Assembly: GCF_027409185.1 (NCBI RefSeq)
Contig: NC_084474.1
Location: forward strand, 93,003,005-93,067,004
Reading direction: 5' to 3'
From: Cynocephalus volans
Taxonomy: Eukaryota; Chordata; Mammalia; Dermoptera; Cynocephalidae
DNA length: 64,000 bases
Within the stretch, counting starts at the first letter, position 1. The number at the start of each line of letters is the position of its first letter. Under the pieces are notes generated by a model, which did no database searches, was not told where the DNA came from, and worked only from the letters and a program-made list of their open reading frames with translations. The translations under genes were made by a program, and so were the position numbers. Positions 10,884 to 21,972 of this stretch are shown here, piece by piece.

Positions 10884-12422
10884 GCAAGGGCTTCTGGTCA
10901 AGATGGCAGAATAGACAGTCCCCAGTGTCACCCTCTCCCACAAATCAACCAATTTACAACTATAAAAAAGCAACAACTGCCAAGCTGGGGCTGATAGAGC
11001 TCAAGTGAAGAGGAGGAGAGACCTACAGAGTATAAGAAGGCAGGAGAAGCCACGATGAGGGAAAGAAAAAACCACTCCGACCATTTCATGCTGTGGCCAC
11101 TTTAAGGCTGGAGCTGCTGAGCACACAGAGCAGTAGCCAGCAAAAGCCACAGCTGTGCCCTCCAGATGGAGTTGCTTGGAGGTGGCAGGGGAGAAGAGGG
11201 CCTTGGCGGCCCCCAGGATAGTAAGACCACTAATAGGGTTCCCGTAGACCCACATAGGAGCGAGGAGGCAGAACAACTGAAAAAAGGAGCCACTCAGAGG
11301 CTGGTTAGTAATTGCAAGGGGCCAGTGCATGGCTTGTCCCATGGGAAGTGTTTGCAGCATGGGCAGTGGTAGAGACAGGCCCACCAGGAGAACACTGGGA
11401 CACAGCAAGGACAGCTGATCGACACAGCAAGGACAGCTGATCTACACCCCAACCAGTGCAGTACCACTCAGAGGAGGCTGGTCAGGAATATAGAACTGCA
11501 TGGGGTGCAGTTTGATGAAAAGGCTCAGGCCCAGATCAGAGTTTCTACACAACCCAGGTGCACTGGGTTTGTGGAGAGCCAGAAGTACCTATAAGGTCAA
11601 CCATTAAGCCCTGAGCTGCACAAAAAGCCTTCCCTAGGGAAATAGCAGCAAAGCAGCAATTTAGCTCAACCACACAGCTCAAGTACTGGATCCCACAGGA
11701 AGTTCCCCCATTTTAGAAGTAAGCAAAGGACAAAAAATTAGTTCCAGCCCAAGCACACCACCAGCACCTCAGGCCAGCCAGGGATCCTGAGTATGGAGCC
11801 ACGGACCGGACCCCCCCTGCCCACAACCAGGCATACTTCCAGTGCCTTGGGGCCCAACCAGGGTCCTGAGGCATAGAGCTGGGGACCGGACCCCCTCCCC
11901 ACAACCAGGCACACCACCAGTGACAATGAGCATGCCAATAACATCACCTCCATGTGGGTGGCCCACCACAGGCACCACAGTAACCATGGCTGCCACAAAA
12001 GTGACTAGATATCACAACCACCACACAGATGGTCTGCCAGCCACTGGAGTGCACTGATACAAGGAGAGTCACCAGCGGTGACCAAAGAGGATGTTTCTCT
12101 CCACAAAGCCCATTCCAGAGTGACAGAAGCATCTGCTCTACGATAATATTGGGAGATCTGATCACACCTCTCAGCATTGGACAGATCATCCAGGCAACAC
12201 ATCAACAGAGTAACCATCACCCTTTCAAAGGAGAGAAGAAATCTAGGGTTATCAGTGGTGGGAGGGGAGAGGGAGAGGGGGATGGGGAGAGATTGGACAA
12301 GGGGCATAAAGAATAAATATGATTTGTAACAATACAATACTAGTAATATTGATTTGATCAACATATGTCAACATTGAACCCCAAAATATGTATAATCAAT
12401 TATGATTCAATTAAAAAAACCC
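10884..12422 (+). mobile_element. Composite L1-derived retroposon with VNTR, copy A
   Basis: The element interrupts an old L1. The target-site duplication is CAAAACTCAACAG (10871-10883) against CAAAACCTCAGCAG (12423-12436), slightly decayed. In order it holds: an L1-5'UTR-like head with AAGATGGCAGAATAGAC; about 800 bp of GC-moderate 5'UTR-like sequence; a short tandem array (about 11748-11910, two intervals of 78 bp); a unique linker; a piece around 12150-12215 resembling the L1 endonuclease segment that encodes 'TPLSALDRSSRQ'; and an L1-like 3'UTR with a G-rich purine tract and an A-rich tail. No ORF1 and no complete ORF2 is present. The same order recurs in minus sense at 48.9-51.0 kb, so the deletion structure was fixed before both copies moved. 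It presumably used L1 proteins in trans. Confidence 0.8.
11748..11910 (+). repeat. Short VNTR inside copy A (about 78-bp unit)
   Basis: The landmark 'CCAAG/CCAGGCA.AC' occurs at 11749, 11827 and 11905, a regular 78-bp spacing. Between landmarks each unit reads 'GGGACCGGACCCCC...CCCACAACCAGGCA'. The minus-strand copy at 49.4-50.2 kb carries the same unit many more times. Confidence 0.8.
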
Positions 12423-12436
12423 CAAAACCTCAGCAG

Positions 12437-13352
12437 TCAAAAAGCAAACAATTCAATTAGCAACAAGGGCAAAAGACATGAAGAGACATTTTACCCAAGG
12501 TGACACATAAGCACATAAAATGTTCAACATCATTAACCAGTAGGGAAATGCAAATTAAAACCACAATAAGATAGAAGTACACACCTAACTGAATGGCTAA
12601 AATAAAAAATAACCACACGAAGTGCTGGAAAGGATGCAGAGAAACTCATACATTGCATGACCACTCATACATTGCTAGTGGGAATGTCCCTGCAGCCTCC
12701 AGGGAAATGGTCTCACAGTTTCTCAGAAAACTAAATATACAACTACCATACAAGCCAGCAATTGTACTCCTGGGCATTGATCCCAAGAAATGATTTTGTT
12801 TACATGTAAACCTGTACACAAATGTTTATAGCAGCTGTATTTGTTATAGCCCAAAACTAGAAATGACCAGGTGTCTTTGAATGGGTGAATGGTTAAACAC
12901 ACTGTGTCCGTCCACACCGTGGAAGACGGATTCAGCAATAAAAAAGGAATGAACTGTTCAAATACACAAACATCCTGATGAAACTCAGAAGAATTATGCA
13001 GAGTGAAAAAAGGTTGCCTACCGTATGATTCCACTTGTGCGACATTCTTGAGATGACAAAATTATAGAAACGGAGAAGACAGAGGAGCAGTTGCCAGGGG
13101 CTAAGGGGCTGCATGGAAGGGAAGTGGGTGTGGCTTAAAAGGGCCACAGGAGGGATCTTTGTGGTGGCAGAAAGTTCTGTATTTTGACTATATGGATGTT
13201 AATATTCTGGTTGTGGTGTTGTACTATACTTTTGCAAAATATTACCATTGTAGAAACTGGATAAAGGGTACCCAAGATCTGTCTGTATTATTTCCTACAA
13301 CTGCATATGAATCTACTATTATCTCAAAATAAAAAGTTTAATTAAAAAAAAA
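12437..13352 (+). repeat. Old L1, ORF2 end and 3'UTR (right part)
   Basis: Continuation of the L1 at 10.57 kb: 'CAACAAGGGCAAAAGACATG', 'AAATGCAAATTAAAACCACA', 'TTTATAGCAGC' and 'CAGTTGCCAGGGGCTAAGGG'. It ends at AATAAAAAGTTTAATTA plus poly(A) at about 13350. Because it is split cleanly at 10883/12437, it is older than the composite element. Confidence 0.85.
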
Positions 13353-13362
13353 AAGCACTCCT

Positions 13363-13455
13363 GGGCTGGCCGGCTAACTGGCTTGGGAGAGTGTGGCACA
13401 GACGAGGTCAGGTCAGGGGTTCAGATCCCTTTACCAGACAGCCACCAAAAAAGAA
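13363..13455 (+). repeat. tRNA-derived SINE monomer
   Basis: Begins GGCTGGCCGGCTAACTGGCT, contains GGTCAGGGGTTCAGATCCC, and ends GCCACCAAAAAAG. It abuts the poly(A) tail of the L1, a usual landing spot. Confidence 0.8.
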
Positions 13456-13879
13456 ACTGGAACAAAACAAAACAAAACAAGCAACCACTCTGTGGGCTAG
13501 AACCCTGCAATTCTACACCAAAACAGAATTATTGGATTAAACTCCTGAAAACAGGTCATGGGGACATCAATGGGACATTAGAAACTGTATTCCAGGGAGT
13601 TACTCCACTTCTGCCGCCTGGAGCCAAGGGCACATTCCCCAGATGCTGTGCCAGGTGGGGATTCTCCTGTGTGCTCACCCTCAAGTTCACCCACTGGGTC
13701 GTTGCCCGACCACCAACTCCCAACCTCCACGTTGCTGTGACACCCTCGGAGAAGGGAGATGGCACCGCAGGGGGTGTCGGGCAGGGCCCTGCAGGCGCCC
13801 GGGGAGGCCCCACCGTGTTTGGTTTGCCCTCGCCTGTCACTGAGATACTTGAGTTTGCACTTTGGTTGTCTCCCGGGAT

Positions 13880-14470
13880 TGCACGTAGAGAGTGAGCTGT
13901 CGCTAATCCGAAAAAAGGAAGGTGACAACCTGCGCACAGCTGGAAGCCTCTGGACACACCGCGCAGCGGAGTCGCTCTGTGACAGTCTCTACACGTGACA
14001 TCCCAAGATGCCGCGCAGCTGCTAGTCGATGTGCAGATCGCGTTCGTGTCACTGCCCCTTTGTGAGTGAGGATAACAGAAGCCCCGGTCCCCTCCGTCAC
14101 CTGCACCCCGGAGCGGCTGAAGGCCACGCACTCTCGGGACACGCCGCCCGCCGCCGTCCCTCCAGCCCACTCCCACACAGGGATGGCCTGAGCACTCGGA
14201 CAGGCCAGCAGGCGACCGCGTGGCGTCGTGGTGACGCAGCCGCAGGAGCCCCTGTGGCCCGCCCCCATCCTCACTGGGGCCTGCACGTGGCGGTCCCTCA
14301 CCTGGTGACCTCGGGATGCGCCGCTCCTTCTGCCGACAGGCCCCGTGCGGTCCCCTCAAGCTCACTCGGACCCTGCGCGCCTTTGCCGCCCGTGGTCCCA
14401 GCCGGGGGACAGCCCGCATTCCCAGCACGTGCCCAGTGCCACACGGACTTGTTCATATGACAGCGGCAAG
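13880..14470. other. GC-rich block with no identified gene
   Basis: CpG-containing GC-rich sequence stands out from its AT-rich surroundings. A 290-codon open frame runs on the minus strand (14428-13556) and shorter ones on the plus strand. The translations are R/P/G/A-rich with no motif I recognise. No L1, LTR or SINE signature explains the block. It could be an orphan CpG island, an old LTR, or a remnant of a processed sequence. Confidence 0.4.
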
Positions 14471-14879
14471 AGGCACAGGTCACCCAAATGCATGCTCTGC
14501 ACGATTCTGGGGGTGCCTGTGCATGTGGGGTGTGCGTTCTCGCCATCAAGAGATCATTAAAAGCTTTCATATCGGGAGAAACCATTAAGTAAAAATTACA
14601 TTATTTATCAAAGGAGTGACATGTATCATAACAAGTAGATATAATAATAAAGCATCAACAAGTGTCAGTTTTTAGCTTTCCACAACGACTCCTTTATGCT
14701 GTCGTTCTATCATCTAGTATGATATTTCTTTGAAATACTCTACTGATAAATTATTTAGCAAAGTTTTTGGCTATATTTTAAAATTAGCCAGAATTCAAGA
14801 TACTAGTGACAAAAAAAAAAAAAAAAATAGAATGAAACATTTACATTTCAGGAATAAGTAAATAAATTGAATGAAAGAT

Positions 14880-15660
14880 GTGCAAAACATCTTTCTGTAC
14901 AGAAATCTGTAGAACGTGACTGAGAAATTTAATAAGACCTAAATAAATGGAAGGAGAGAGCATGTTGGTGGATCTGGACTCAGTAGCGGAAAGGTGTCGA
15001 CTGCCCCCAAATTGATCCATAGATTCAATGCAATCTCAATAGTTTTAGTGTTTTGTTTTTTTCCCCCCTGGGGGAGAGACTGGATGAGCTTATTTTTACT
15101 TATTTTTTTTTTTTGGCAGCTGGCGGGTATGAAGCTTATCTTATATTTATGGGGAAATGCAGAAGGCAAAAATAGCCAAGTCACACTTGGGTAAGAGGAA
15201 CTTGTCATGAAACGGTAATAATTAAGATAGAACGACATTGGTCTATTAATAAACAAAGAGACCAATGGAACAGAAGAGACAGCCCAGAAAGTGACCACAT
15301 GTATGTGGCCACCTGATTTATGAAGTTGGCACCACAAGCAGGGGGAAAGGTTGGACCATTTGATAAACGGTGCTGGGGCTATTGGATATTCGTACAGGAA
15401 AAATGCATCAGAAGCCTATTCTAGGTGGATTAAAGACTAAATGTGAAAGGTGAAACTATAAAAATTTAATAAGACAATCTACGAGACTGTTTTCATGACC
15501 TTGGAGTAGGAAGAGTTCTTTACGTGTGTGTCATGACCGGCCAGTACAGGGATCGGAAGAAAAGAGTTCTTAAATAAGACAAAAGAACACCTCCCTGAGG
15601 AAAATAATAATAAATTGGATTTCATTAAATTCAGAACTTCTTTTCATCAAAAGACACTAT
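14880..15660 (+). repeat. Old L1 ORF2 fragment
   Basis: Patterns typical of L1 ORF2: 'ATTGATCCATAGATTCAATG', 'GAGACCAATGGAACAGAAGA', 'GGTGCTGGGGCTATTGGATA' and 'GATTTCATTAAATTCAGAAC'. Plus sense, frames broken, interrupted by a 27-bp SINE stub at about 15.1 kb. Confidence 0.8.
15103..15129 (-). repeat. Extremely 5'-truncated SINE stub
   Basis: A T-run followed by GGCAGCTGGCGGGTA, the 3' end of the local tRNA-derived SINE in minus sense. It is flanked by similar L1 target sequence (GAGCTTATTTTTA on the left, GAAGCTTATCTTA on the right), consistent with a truncated insertion with a target-site duplication. Confidence 0.55.
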
Positions 15661-16015
15661 AAATGTGCCCCTTATTTGGATTAGGATTTTGAAAAAACTG
15701 AAAGGGAATCATGACACTAATGAAAATTTGAATTCTGACTGGATATGTGATTACATTAAGGAATAAGTATTAGCTTTTGTAGCTGTTATAATGGTGTTCT
15801 GATTATGTCAAGATAAATAGGAGTCCTTATCTTTTAGAGAATCACACTGAAGTATTTTCAAATAATGAGATAATAATAATAATAATGAGATAATAATTTG
15901 CTTCAAAGTAACTCAGTAGGGAGAGGTGGTCAGGACTATGAGTGATGGGTACATGGGGGTTCATTCTGTTCTATTTTTGTCTATATTTGAAGTTTTCCAT
16001 AATAAAAAGTTAAAA
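15661..16015 (+). repeat. Old interspersed repeat, L1-like 3' end
   Basis: The motif series 'GAATCACACTGAAGTATTTTCA', 'GTGATGGGTACATGGGGGTTC' and 'AAGTTTTCCATAATAAAAAG' is a recurring mammalian repeat 3' end that also occurs in variant form at about 34.05-34.29 kb and 63.5-63.88 kb. The class is not certain to me; an old L1 3'UTR is likeliest. Confidence 0.45.
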
Positions 16016-16116
16016 AGAAGTATGATAAAAAGAGTGAAAAATCAGGGAAGATATTTGCACCATATACATCCAACAATAATGTAAGATAACTCATCCAGAA
16101 TACATAAGGGAGTTCC

Positions 16117-16148
<32 letters not shown>

Positions 16149-16448
16149 TGACAATCCTATAGAAAAATGGGCAAACACTTGAACAGACACTTCAGAGAAA
16201 AACTGAAATGGCCAATAAATGTGTGAAAAAGATGCTGGCTTCAGTAGTAATCAGGGAAATGGCTATTTCATCAGTCTCAAGGAGACACCACCACAGACCC
16301 ACCAGCTTGCGGGGTCTTCAGTGTCAGGATGTGTCATCTAGGGAACCACCACAATTTGAGCCTGCAGCGGCATAAGAAGAATTCCAGATTTGAAGCTCCT
16401 TCTCCAACACTTCCTAATCCATCACCATGTCCACTGATACCTTTTTCG

Positions 16449-16525
16449 TTTTTTTTTTTTGGTGGCTGACTGGTCCAGGGATTGAACCCTGGACCTTGGT
16501 GTTATCAGCACCATGCTCTAACCAG
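16449..16525 (-). repeat. tRNA-derived SINE, 5' truncated
   Basis: A T-run, then GGTGGCTGACTGGTCCAGGG and GACCTTGGTGTTATCAGCAC, ending at CTCTAACCAGC. The outer (5') part of the tRNA domain is missing. Confidence 0.75.
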
Positions 16526-16559
16526 CAACATGACCTCTTAAACACCTTGGATCATCCAC

Positions 16560-16935
16560 CTCTCTTTCCTCATCACCTCCTGCCTGACCTGCTCAAATTG
16601 GTTCCTGAGGGTGCCACTCACACCCTTGGGTCCCTCAGGTCTAGTCCACACATTTTCCAAAGCACATGTAACCATGTCACTCCTTGTCCAAACTTCTCCT
16701 GCCATCCCACTGCTTGTGGGGGTTAAGACAGACCCTGGTGTGGCTGGCCTTCTCAAGAATGGTCCCTGAGCCCCCATTACCCCCTAGCTGTGGGCTGGGC
16801 CATCCTGCCCCCTCCATTGCTTATCCTTGTGATGCCTTGAGCCTACAGCTGAGGGGTGCTAGGAAAAGCTACTCCATAAGTGAGCCATGGAACTCAGGGT
16901 CTTTGCACTGGGGGAGGCCATGACACCAACATGGT
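16560..16935 (+). repeat. L2 LINE fragment
   Basis: Decayed L2 phrases: 'ACCATGTCACTCCTTGTCC', 'CTTCTCCTGCCATCCCA' and 'GGGTCTTTGCACTGGG'. The order fits the L2 ORF2 3' portion in plus sense. Confidence 0.5.
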
Positions 16936-17282
16936 TTCCCTCCTCGGCCCACATCCAGGGCATTGCCTCCACTTCTGAGCAGAACCATGTGAGGGACACT
17001 GACAAGGACAGGAAGAGTCGTGAGCACTTATGTCGTGCACACTTATGTCATGTTTTGTGTGTGTGTTTCATCAACTTTATCGTGATGAAGGCAGATGGTC
17101 TCGAACTCCTCAAGGGGTAACAGGTGGAGTTGGTAGCTATGAGTCCAGGCCTCAGTTTTTGTGCACCAGCTGGGGTTGGCATGTTGTCCTCACTGGGAAT
17201 GTGGGATGACATGGATCTCAGAGTCTGGCTGTGATCAACAGCAAGGGGATGTGTCCCTTTCCTGCTGAGGGGTCTGCACATT

Positions 17283-17803
17283 TGTTGGGTCAGCCGCCGG
17301 CCGACCCGAACAGCCCTAGCTTCGTTATCAGTCTTTCCCTAGGTGCCCCTTCTGGTGGGCGGGCGGATGGCCTGGATTCCTCTTTCCCTCCAGTCCCCGT
17401 TGGGAGGAGACGGGGGAAGATAGCCGTGAAGAGAGGTGAGCACAGCCGCCGGCCCCAACCAGCCCGTTAAAGGACACTCAGACGCGGCAGTTCCGTTTAT
17501 TATCACAAAAGCACTTGCTTTTAAAGGCAAATGGGGAAGGGAGGTTTTTACATCCTCCAATCAGCTTAAAGGTTACGAGAGCATGCATCCTGTCTCAATG
17601 CCTAGCTATTGCAATCACGCAGTGTTCAAAAGCGCAGAAGCGCGTATTTGGCCAATAAGGGCTAAGGCAAGGTTCCCGCAGACACTCCCACCCTACTTCC
17701 TCCCGGCACCGTCTTAGGCTGCCATGTTAATATGCCCTTGTGGGCCCATAATGGCGCCACTTGTAATGTCATTTAAGGTGGCGTTAGTTTTTAAGGCCCG
17801 ACA
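17283..17803 (-). mobile_element. Solo LTR of an endogenous retrovirus
   Basis: A 521-bp unit bounded by TGTTGGG...CCCGACA, so in minus sense it starts TGTCGGG and ends CCCAACA, the TG..CA rule with short imperfect inverted ends. A perfect 6-bp target duplication CACATT lies at 17277-17282 and 17804-17809. In minus sense it carries a CCAAT-type box in reverse (GATTGG), a TTTAAAAG TATA-like box and an AATAAA signal about 70 nt further on, in U3-R-U5 order. No internal retroviral genes adjoin it, so it is a recombination product (solo LTR). A 6-bp duplication is commonest in class II (ERVK-like) elements. CpG is still plentiful, so it is not very old. It contributes a potential minus-sense promoter between the two genes. 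Confidence 0.8.
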
Positions 17804-17943
17804 CACATTAGTGGGTCCTCTGTAAGTGGTGGTCCAGCACTCACCTGAGTTCCTCTGTTAAGGACAGCCCGAATTGAGAAGTGTCATATCACAGGACAGT
17901 TTGGATCAGCTTGGTGGGTGGGGGAGTTGCTGTTTCAAACCTC

Positions 17944-18462
17944 TGCTATTATCTGAAGGTCTGTGTCCCCCTAAAATTCATATGTTGAATCCTAATGCCC
18001 AAGGTGATAGCATTAGGAGGCGGGCCTTCGGGAGGTGATTAGGTCGTGGGGTGGAGCCCCCCATGAATGGGATTAGTGCCCTTATAAGAGAGGACCCAGG
18101 GCCGAGCCCGTGGCGCACTTGGTAGAGTGTGGCGCTGGGAGCGCTGCGACGCTCCCGCCGCGGGTTTGGATCCTATATAGGACTGGCCGGTGCACTCACT
18201 GGCTGAGTGCCGGTCACGAAAAGGACAAAAAAAAAAAAAATAAGAGAGGACCCAGAGAACCACCTGGCCCTTTCCACCTTGTGAGGTTGCAGTGAGAAGG
18301 TGCCATCTATGCACCAGTAAGGAGACCCTCACCAGACATTGAATCTTCCAGTGCCTTGATCTTGGACTTCCCAGCCTCCAGAACAATGAGAAATTAATTT
18401 CTGTTGTTTATAAGCCACCTTTCTACAGTATTTTGTTATAGCATCCCAAAATAGAGTAAGAG
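17944..18462 (+). mobile_element. ERVL-MaLR solo LTR (MLT1/MST-type)
   Basis: Classic MaLR LTR phrases in order: 'AAATTCATATGTTGAATCC', 'GAGGTGATTAGGTC', 'ATGAATGGGATTAGTGCC', 'CTTGATCTTGGACTTCCCAG' and 'TTTGTTATAGCA'. It is interrupted by a SINE at 18100-18240. There is no internal region. Confidence 0.75.
18100..18240 (+). repeat. tRNA-derived SINE, hairpin subtype, intact with TSD
   Basis: Starts GGGCCGAGCCCGTGGCGCAC and contains GGGAGCGCTGCGACGCTCCC, a perfect short hairpin. It then has GGTTTGGATCC and a GTGCCGGTCACGAAAAGG 3' end with an A-tail. A perfect 15-bp duplication TAAGAGAGGACCCAG flanks it (18085-18099 and 18241-18255). The clean duplication marks this as a recent insertion into the MaLR LTR. 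Confidence 0.92.
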
Positions 18463-18654
18463 ACTCTTATTGGGCTCTCATACTGAGAAGGGATGAGTCT
18501 TTGTTCTGTGTTTCTTGAAAAAGCAGAACTGAGTGTGGTTCCATGAGAGCAATAACCCAACAGCCCATGGGATCATGCACTCCGTTAAGAGATGTGTCTC
18601 CTTCAAAAAGGTAGGCGCTGGCACAGTGCACTTCTGGCCCAAGCACCTGTTCTA

Positions 18655-18785
18655 GGAACTGCACAAGTTTCTACTCATTTGATCCTCAGAGCACTGCCCT
18701 CGTTCCTACAGACAGGAGGCTGAGGCGGAGGGATCACACAGCCAGGCTTTACACCCAGCAGCGTGGTCTAAAGTGTGACACCAGC
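18655..18785 (-). repeat. MIR-like SINE fragment
   Basis: Reverse MIR order: 'TACTCATTTGATCCTCAGAG', 'ACAGGAGGCTGAGGCGGAGG' and 'CACACAGCCAGGCTTTACACC'. Ancient and diverged. Confidence 0.5.
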
Positions 18786-19870
18786 TACCTCCGGTGAAGG
18801 GTTACAGTTGATCCCTGGGCTGCTTCTGACTCTAAGATTCACAGGATGCACTTGGCATCTGTAGTCTTCAAACAGTTTTGTTTACATATCCCCTAAAATG
18901 TTAAATATTTTTTACCCTCCTTACACATTAACTTGACACCTAAAATATTACATAAGTTTAAATTGTTACAAAGAATACAGCTTCTGGCATATTGTAAATA
19001 TTGACACTTAGCCATAAAACTGTCATATCACTTTAAGAAAATATAACCAGATGGAATATAAATACGATATCAACTTGATATCCAATGTAATCCATTTAAA
19101 ACAGTCCATGGGCCACCTCTTTTTTAACATTTAGATATTTGACATCTTTCTTTCATTCACATAACTCATATCTCTATTTTAATTCTTACACAGATTTTTA
19201 TCCTAAGGTGACATTTTTATGTTTAAAAGTTTTATTTATTATGCTACATACTTCTCTACAACAAAAATGTACATAAAAATCGCAATCTTAAAATTTGCTT
19301 CATTTCCTGCAAGTCTCTAAGTATTAGAAAAATTCTTCTGGGTTTATTTATCATTACAATTATCAGTACACAACTGATCAAAACAAAAACATATTCGAAA
19401 TTTTGAGGAATAATTATCAGTACAATTTTGTTGGAACTACATCTCTTTAAATAACGCGCCTTTCTTTTTCTAGTTGCCGGGTCCGGGGAAGAACAGGATG
19501 CCTCATCGCTGGATGCGGACAGGGTTCTTCAGTTCCATTCCCACTTCCCATTTCTGTAGATGACAGTGCCGAGAGCTGTGCCCCCATAAGTTGTAGATGG
19601 GAATCGCGACAATGAGACTCGGTTCTCAGAACCCCTTCTGAGTTACAGGCCGAAACTCGCCGGTGAGCTCCTACCAACAACTGTGGCTAATGAGATACTG
19701 CTGGTAACTCAACAGTGCAGCCTGCAGGGGGATGAAAGCCAAGAGCTGGAAATCGCTGCTTTCGAAAGGATCTTCAGCAACCCGAATGGGGCCCGGTGTC
19801 TGCAGGAAAGCTGTGGTGGATGACATCACTGACCCAGAGTGATCACAACCTCTCCTTCTGTCACGGGAAC

Positions 19871-20279
19871 TGATGGAGTCTGGAGGTGCTGTCCCCTCCA
19901 AAACTCATGTGGAAATCTGATCCCCAATGTGGCAGTGTTGGAAACTGATTGAGTCATGGGGGCGGATCCCTCATGAATGGATTCATGCTGTCCCTGGGGG
20001 AGGGGGCATTAATAAGTGAGTTCTCGCTCTATTAGTTCCCGTGAGAGCTTGTTGCTTAAAAAGACCCTGGCACCTCCCCTCTCTCTCTCTTGCTTCCTCT
20101 CACCATGTGATCTGCTTGTACCTGCGGGCTCCCTGCCACTTTCCGCCATGAGTAGAAGCAGCCTGAGGCCCCCGCCAGATGCAGCTGTCCCAGAATCATA
20201 AGCCAAATAAACCTCTCTTCTTTATAAATTACCCAGTCTCAGGTAATTCTGTTATAGCAACACTAAACGGACTAAAACA
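19871..20279 (+). mobile_element. MaLR (MST/THE1-type) solo LTR with TSD
   Basis: A 409-bp LTR from TGATGGAGTC to GGACTAAAACA, flanked by a perfect 5-bp duplication GGAAC (19866-19870 and 20280-20284), the size expected for ERVL-MaLR. It contains 'AATCATAAGCCAAATAAACC', including the AATAAA polyadenylation signal. A very similar LTR lies at 38.5 kb. Confidence 0.85.
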
Positions 20280-20529
20280 GGAACCTTCTATTTCTCACTC
20301 CAGCAATGCTGGGCTCAGCCATGTGACTTGCGTAGGCCAGCAGGATGTCACAGAGCTGCCCTCAGAGGCTGAAGTGCGGCTGTCCAGTCTGGCCCCAGGC
20401 TTGGTACCCACCCAGGTCACCAAGAGAAACTTTCTTTCCTGTAGTAGCCACCTGCCAGTAAGGCACAGATGTGGGGGGGACCCCGAGTGTGTTGCACCGC
20501 AGAACTCAAAGTCCCAAGGGGCTTTTTAA

Positions 20530-21972
20530 AGAATGGAAACTGACCAGTTGATCCTAAAATTTATATATAACTGCAAACGAGTTAGAAGAACCAAAAATGA
20601 AATATCTTGAAAATGCAGAATAGCACTGGGTGACATGTACTACCCAATTTCAAGACTGTCTGTAAAGCTGCAGTAATCAAGATGGTGTGGTAGTGTGTTT
20701 GGAATAGACAAATGGATTGGTGGAACAGAACAGCAAGTCTAGAAACAGATCCACACATGTACAGTCATTGGATGTTCAAGAAAGCTACCAACGCAATGTA
20801 ATGGAGAAGGATCTTTTCCATAAATGGTGCTGGAAGAATTGGGTAACCATAGTGACAACAGTGAACTTCAACATCAGTCTCACATCCCTCACATGAACTA
20901 TGTCAAGATAAATCACAGACCTAAACATAAAACTAATACTATGAAGCCTTTAGAAGAAAATACAGTTAATATTTTGCAACCTTGGGGTAGGCAAAGATAG
21001 CTTAGAAAAGACTCAAGAAGCACTAAGTATAAAAAAAGGTATAAATTGGGCTTCATCAAAATTAAGAACTATTTATTGCTCATCAAAAGAAACTGTTAAG
21101 AAAATAAGCAGGGAGGCCACAGACTGGGAGGTAATATTTGCAATATACATAGCTGGCAAAGGACTTGTATCCAGAATATATAAAGAACTACTACAAATCA
21201 ATAATAAAAAGTAAGCAACTCAATTTTCTAAAATGGGCATAAGACTTAAACAGACGCTTCACAAAAGAAAATGGTCCAATGGACAAGGAGCACCTGTAAA
21301 GACACTCAACATCATTAGTCACCAGGGAAATGCAAATTAACACAACGAAACACCACTTCACAACCACTAGCGTGGCTGCTAAGAAAACAGACAAACAATA
21401 TCGAATCTGGCGAGGATGTTGTATGTGCAATTCTCATACATTGCTGATAGGAAGGCAAAATGCTACTTATATCCTGGAAAACTATCTGTTAGTTTCTAAT
21501 AAAAGCAAACATGCATCTTCCCTATGACTGAGCAATTCCACTCCAAGTACTTACTCAATAGAAATAAAAACATACATACCCAAAAAGACTTGTGCACAAA
21601 TGTTAATGCTTATTCATTAAGCCCCAGACTGGAAACAATCCAGATGTCCATCAACAAGACAATGGATAAACACTGAAATATAAGTACACAATGGAATACC
21701 ATTCAGCAATTAAAAAAAAGACATACAACAACATGGGTGCATTTCAAAAACATTATGTGAAGTGAAAGAAGTTAGACACAGAAAGTACACATGTATGCTT
21801 TGATTAATATGAATTCGAGAACAGGCAAAAACTAATGTGGGTGGAAATCAGGACAGTGCCTACTGGTGTGGGAACTCTGGCTTGATGGAAATGTTCTCTC
21901 ACTTTGAGTGATAGTTACATAGTAGTATACATTTGTTAAAACTCATTAAATTATGCATTTCACTGTAGGTAC
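20530..21972 (+). repeat. L1 ORF2 3' region and 3'UTR
   Basis: L1 ORF2-like phrases in plus sense: 'GCTGCAGTAATCAAGATGGT', 'CAAAGATAGCTTAGAAAAG', 'CAGAATATATAAAGAACTAC', 'CACCAGGGAAATGCAAATTA' and 'TGGAATACCATTCAGCAAT'. Reading frames are broken. The L1 3'UTR appears to continue beyond the SINE to about 22.11 kb. Confidence 0.85.
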
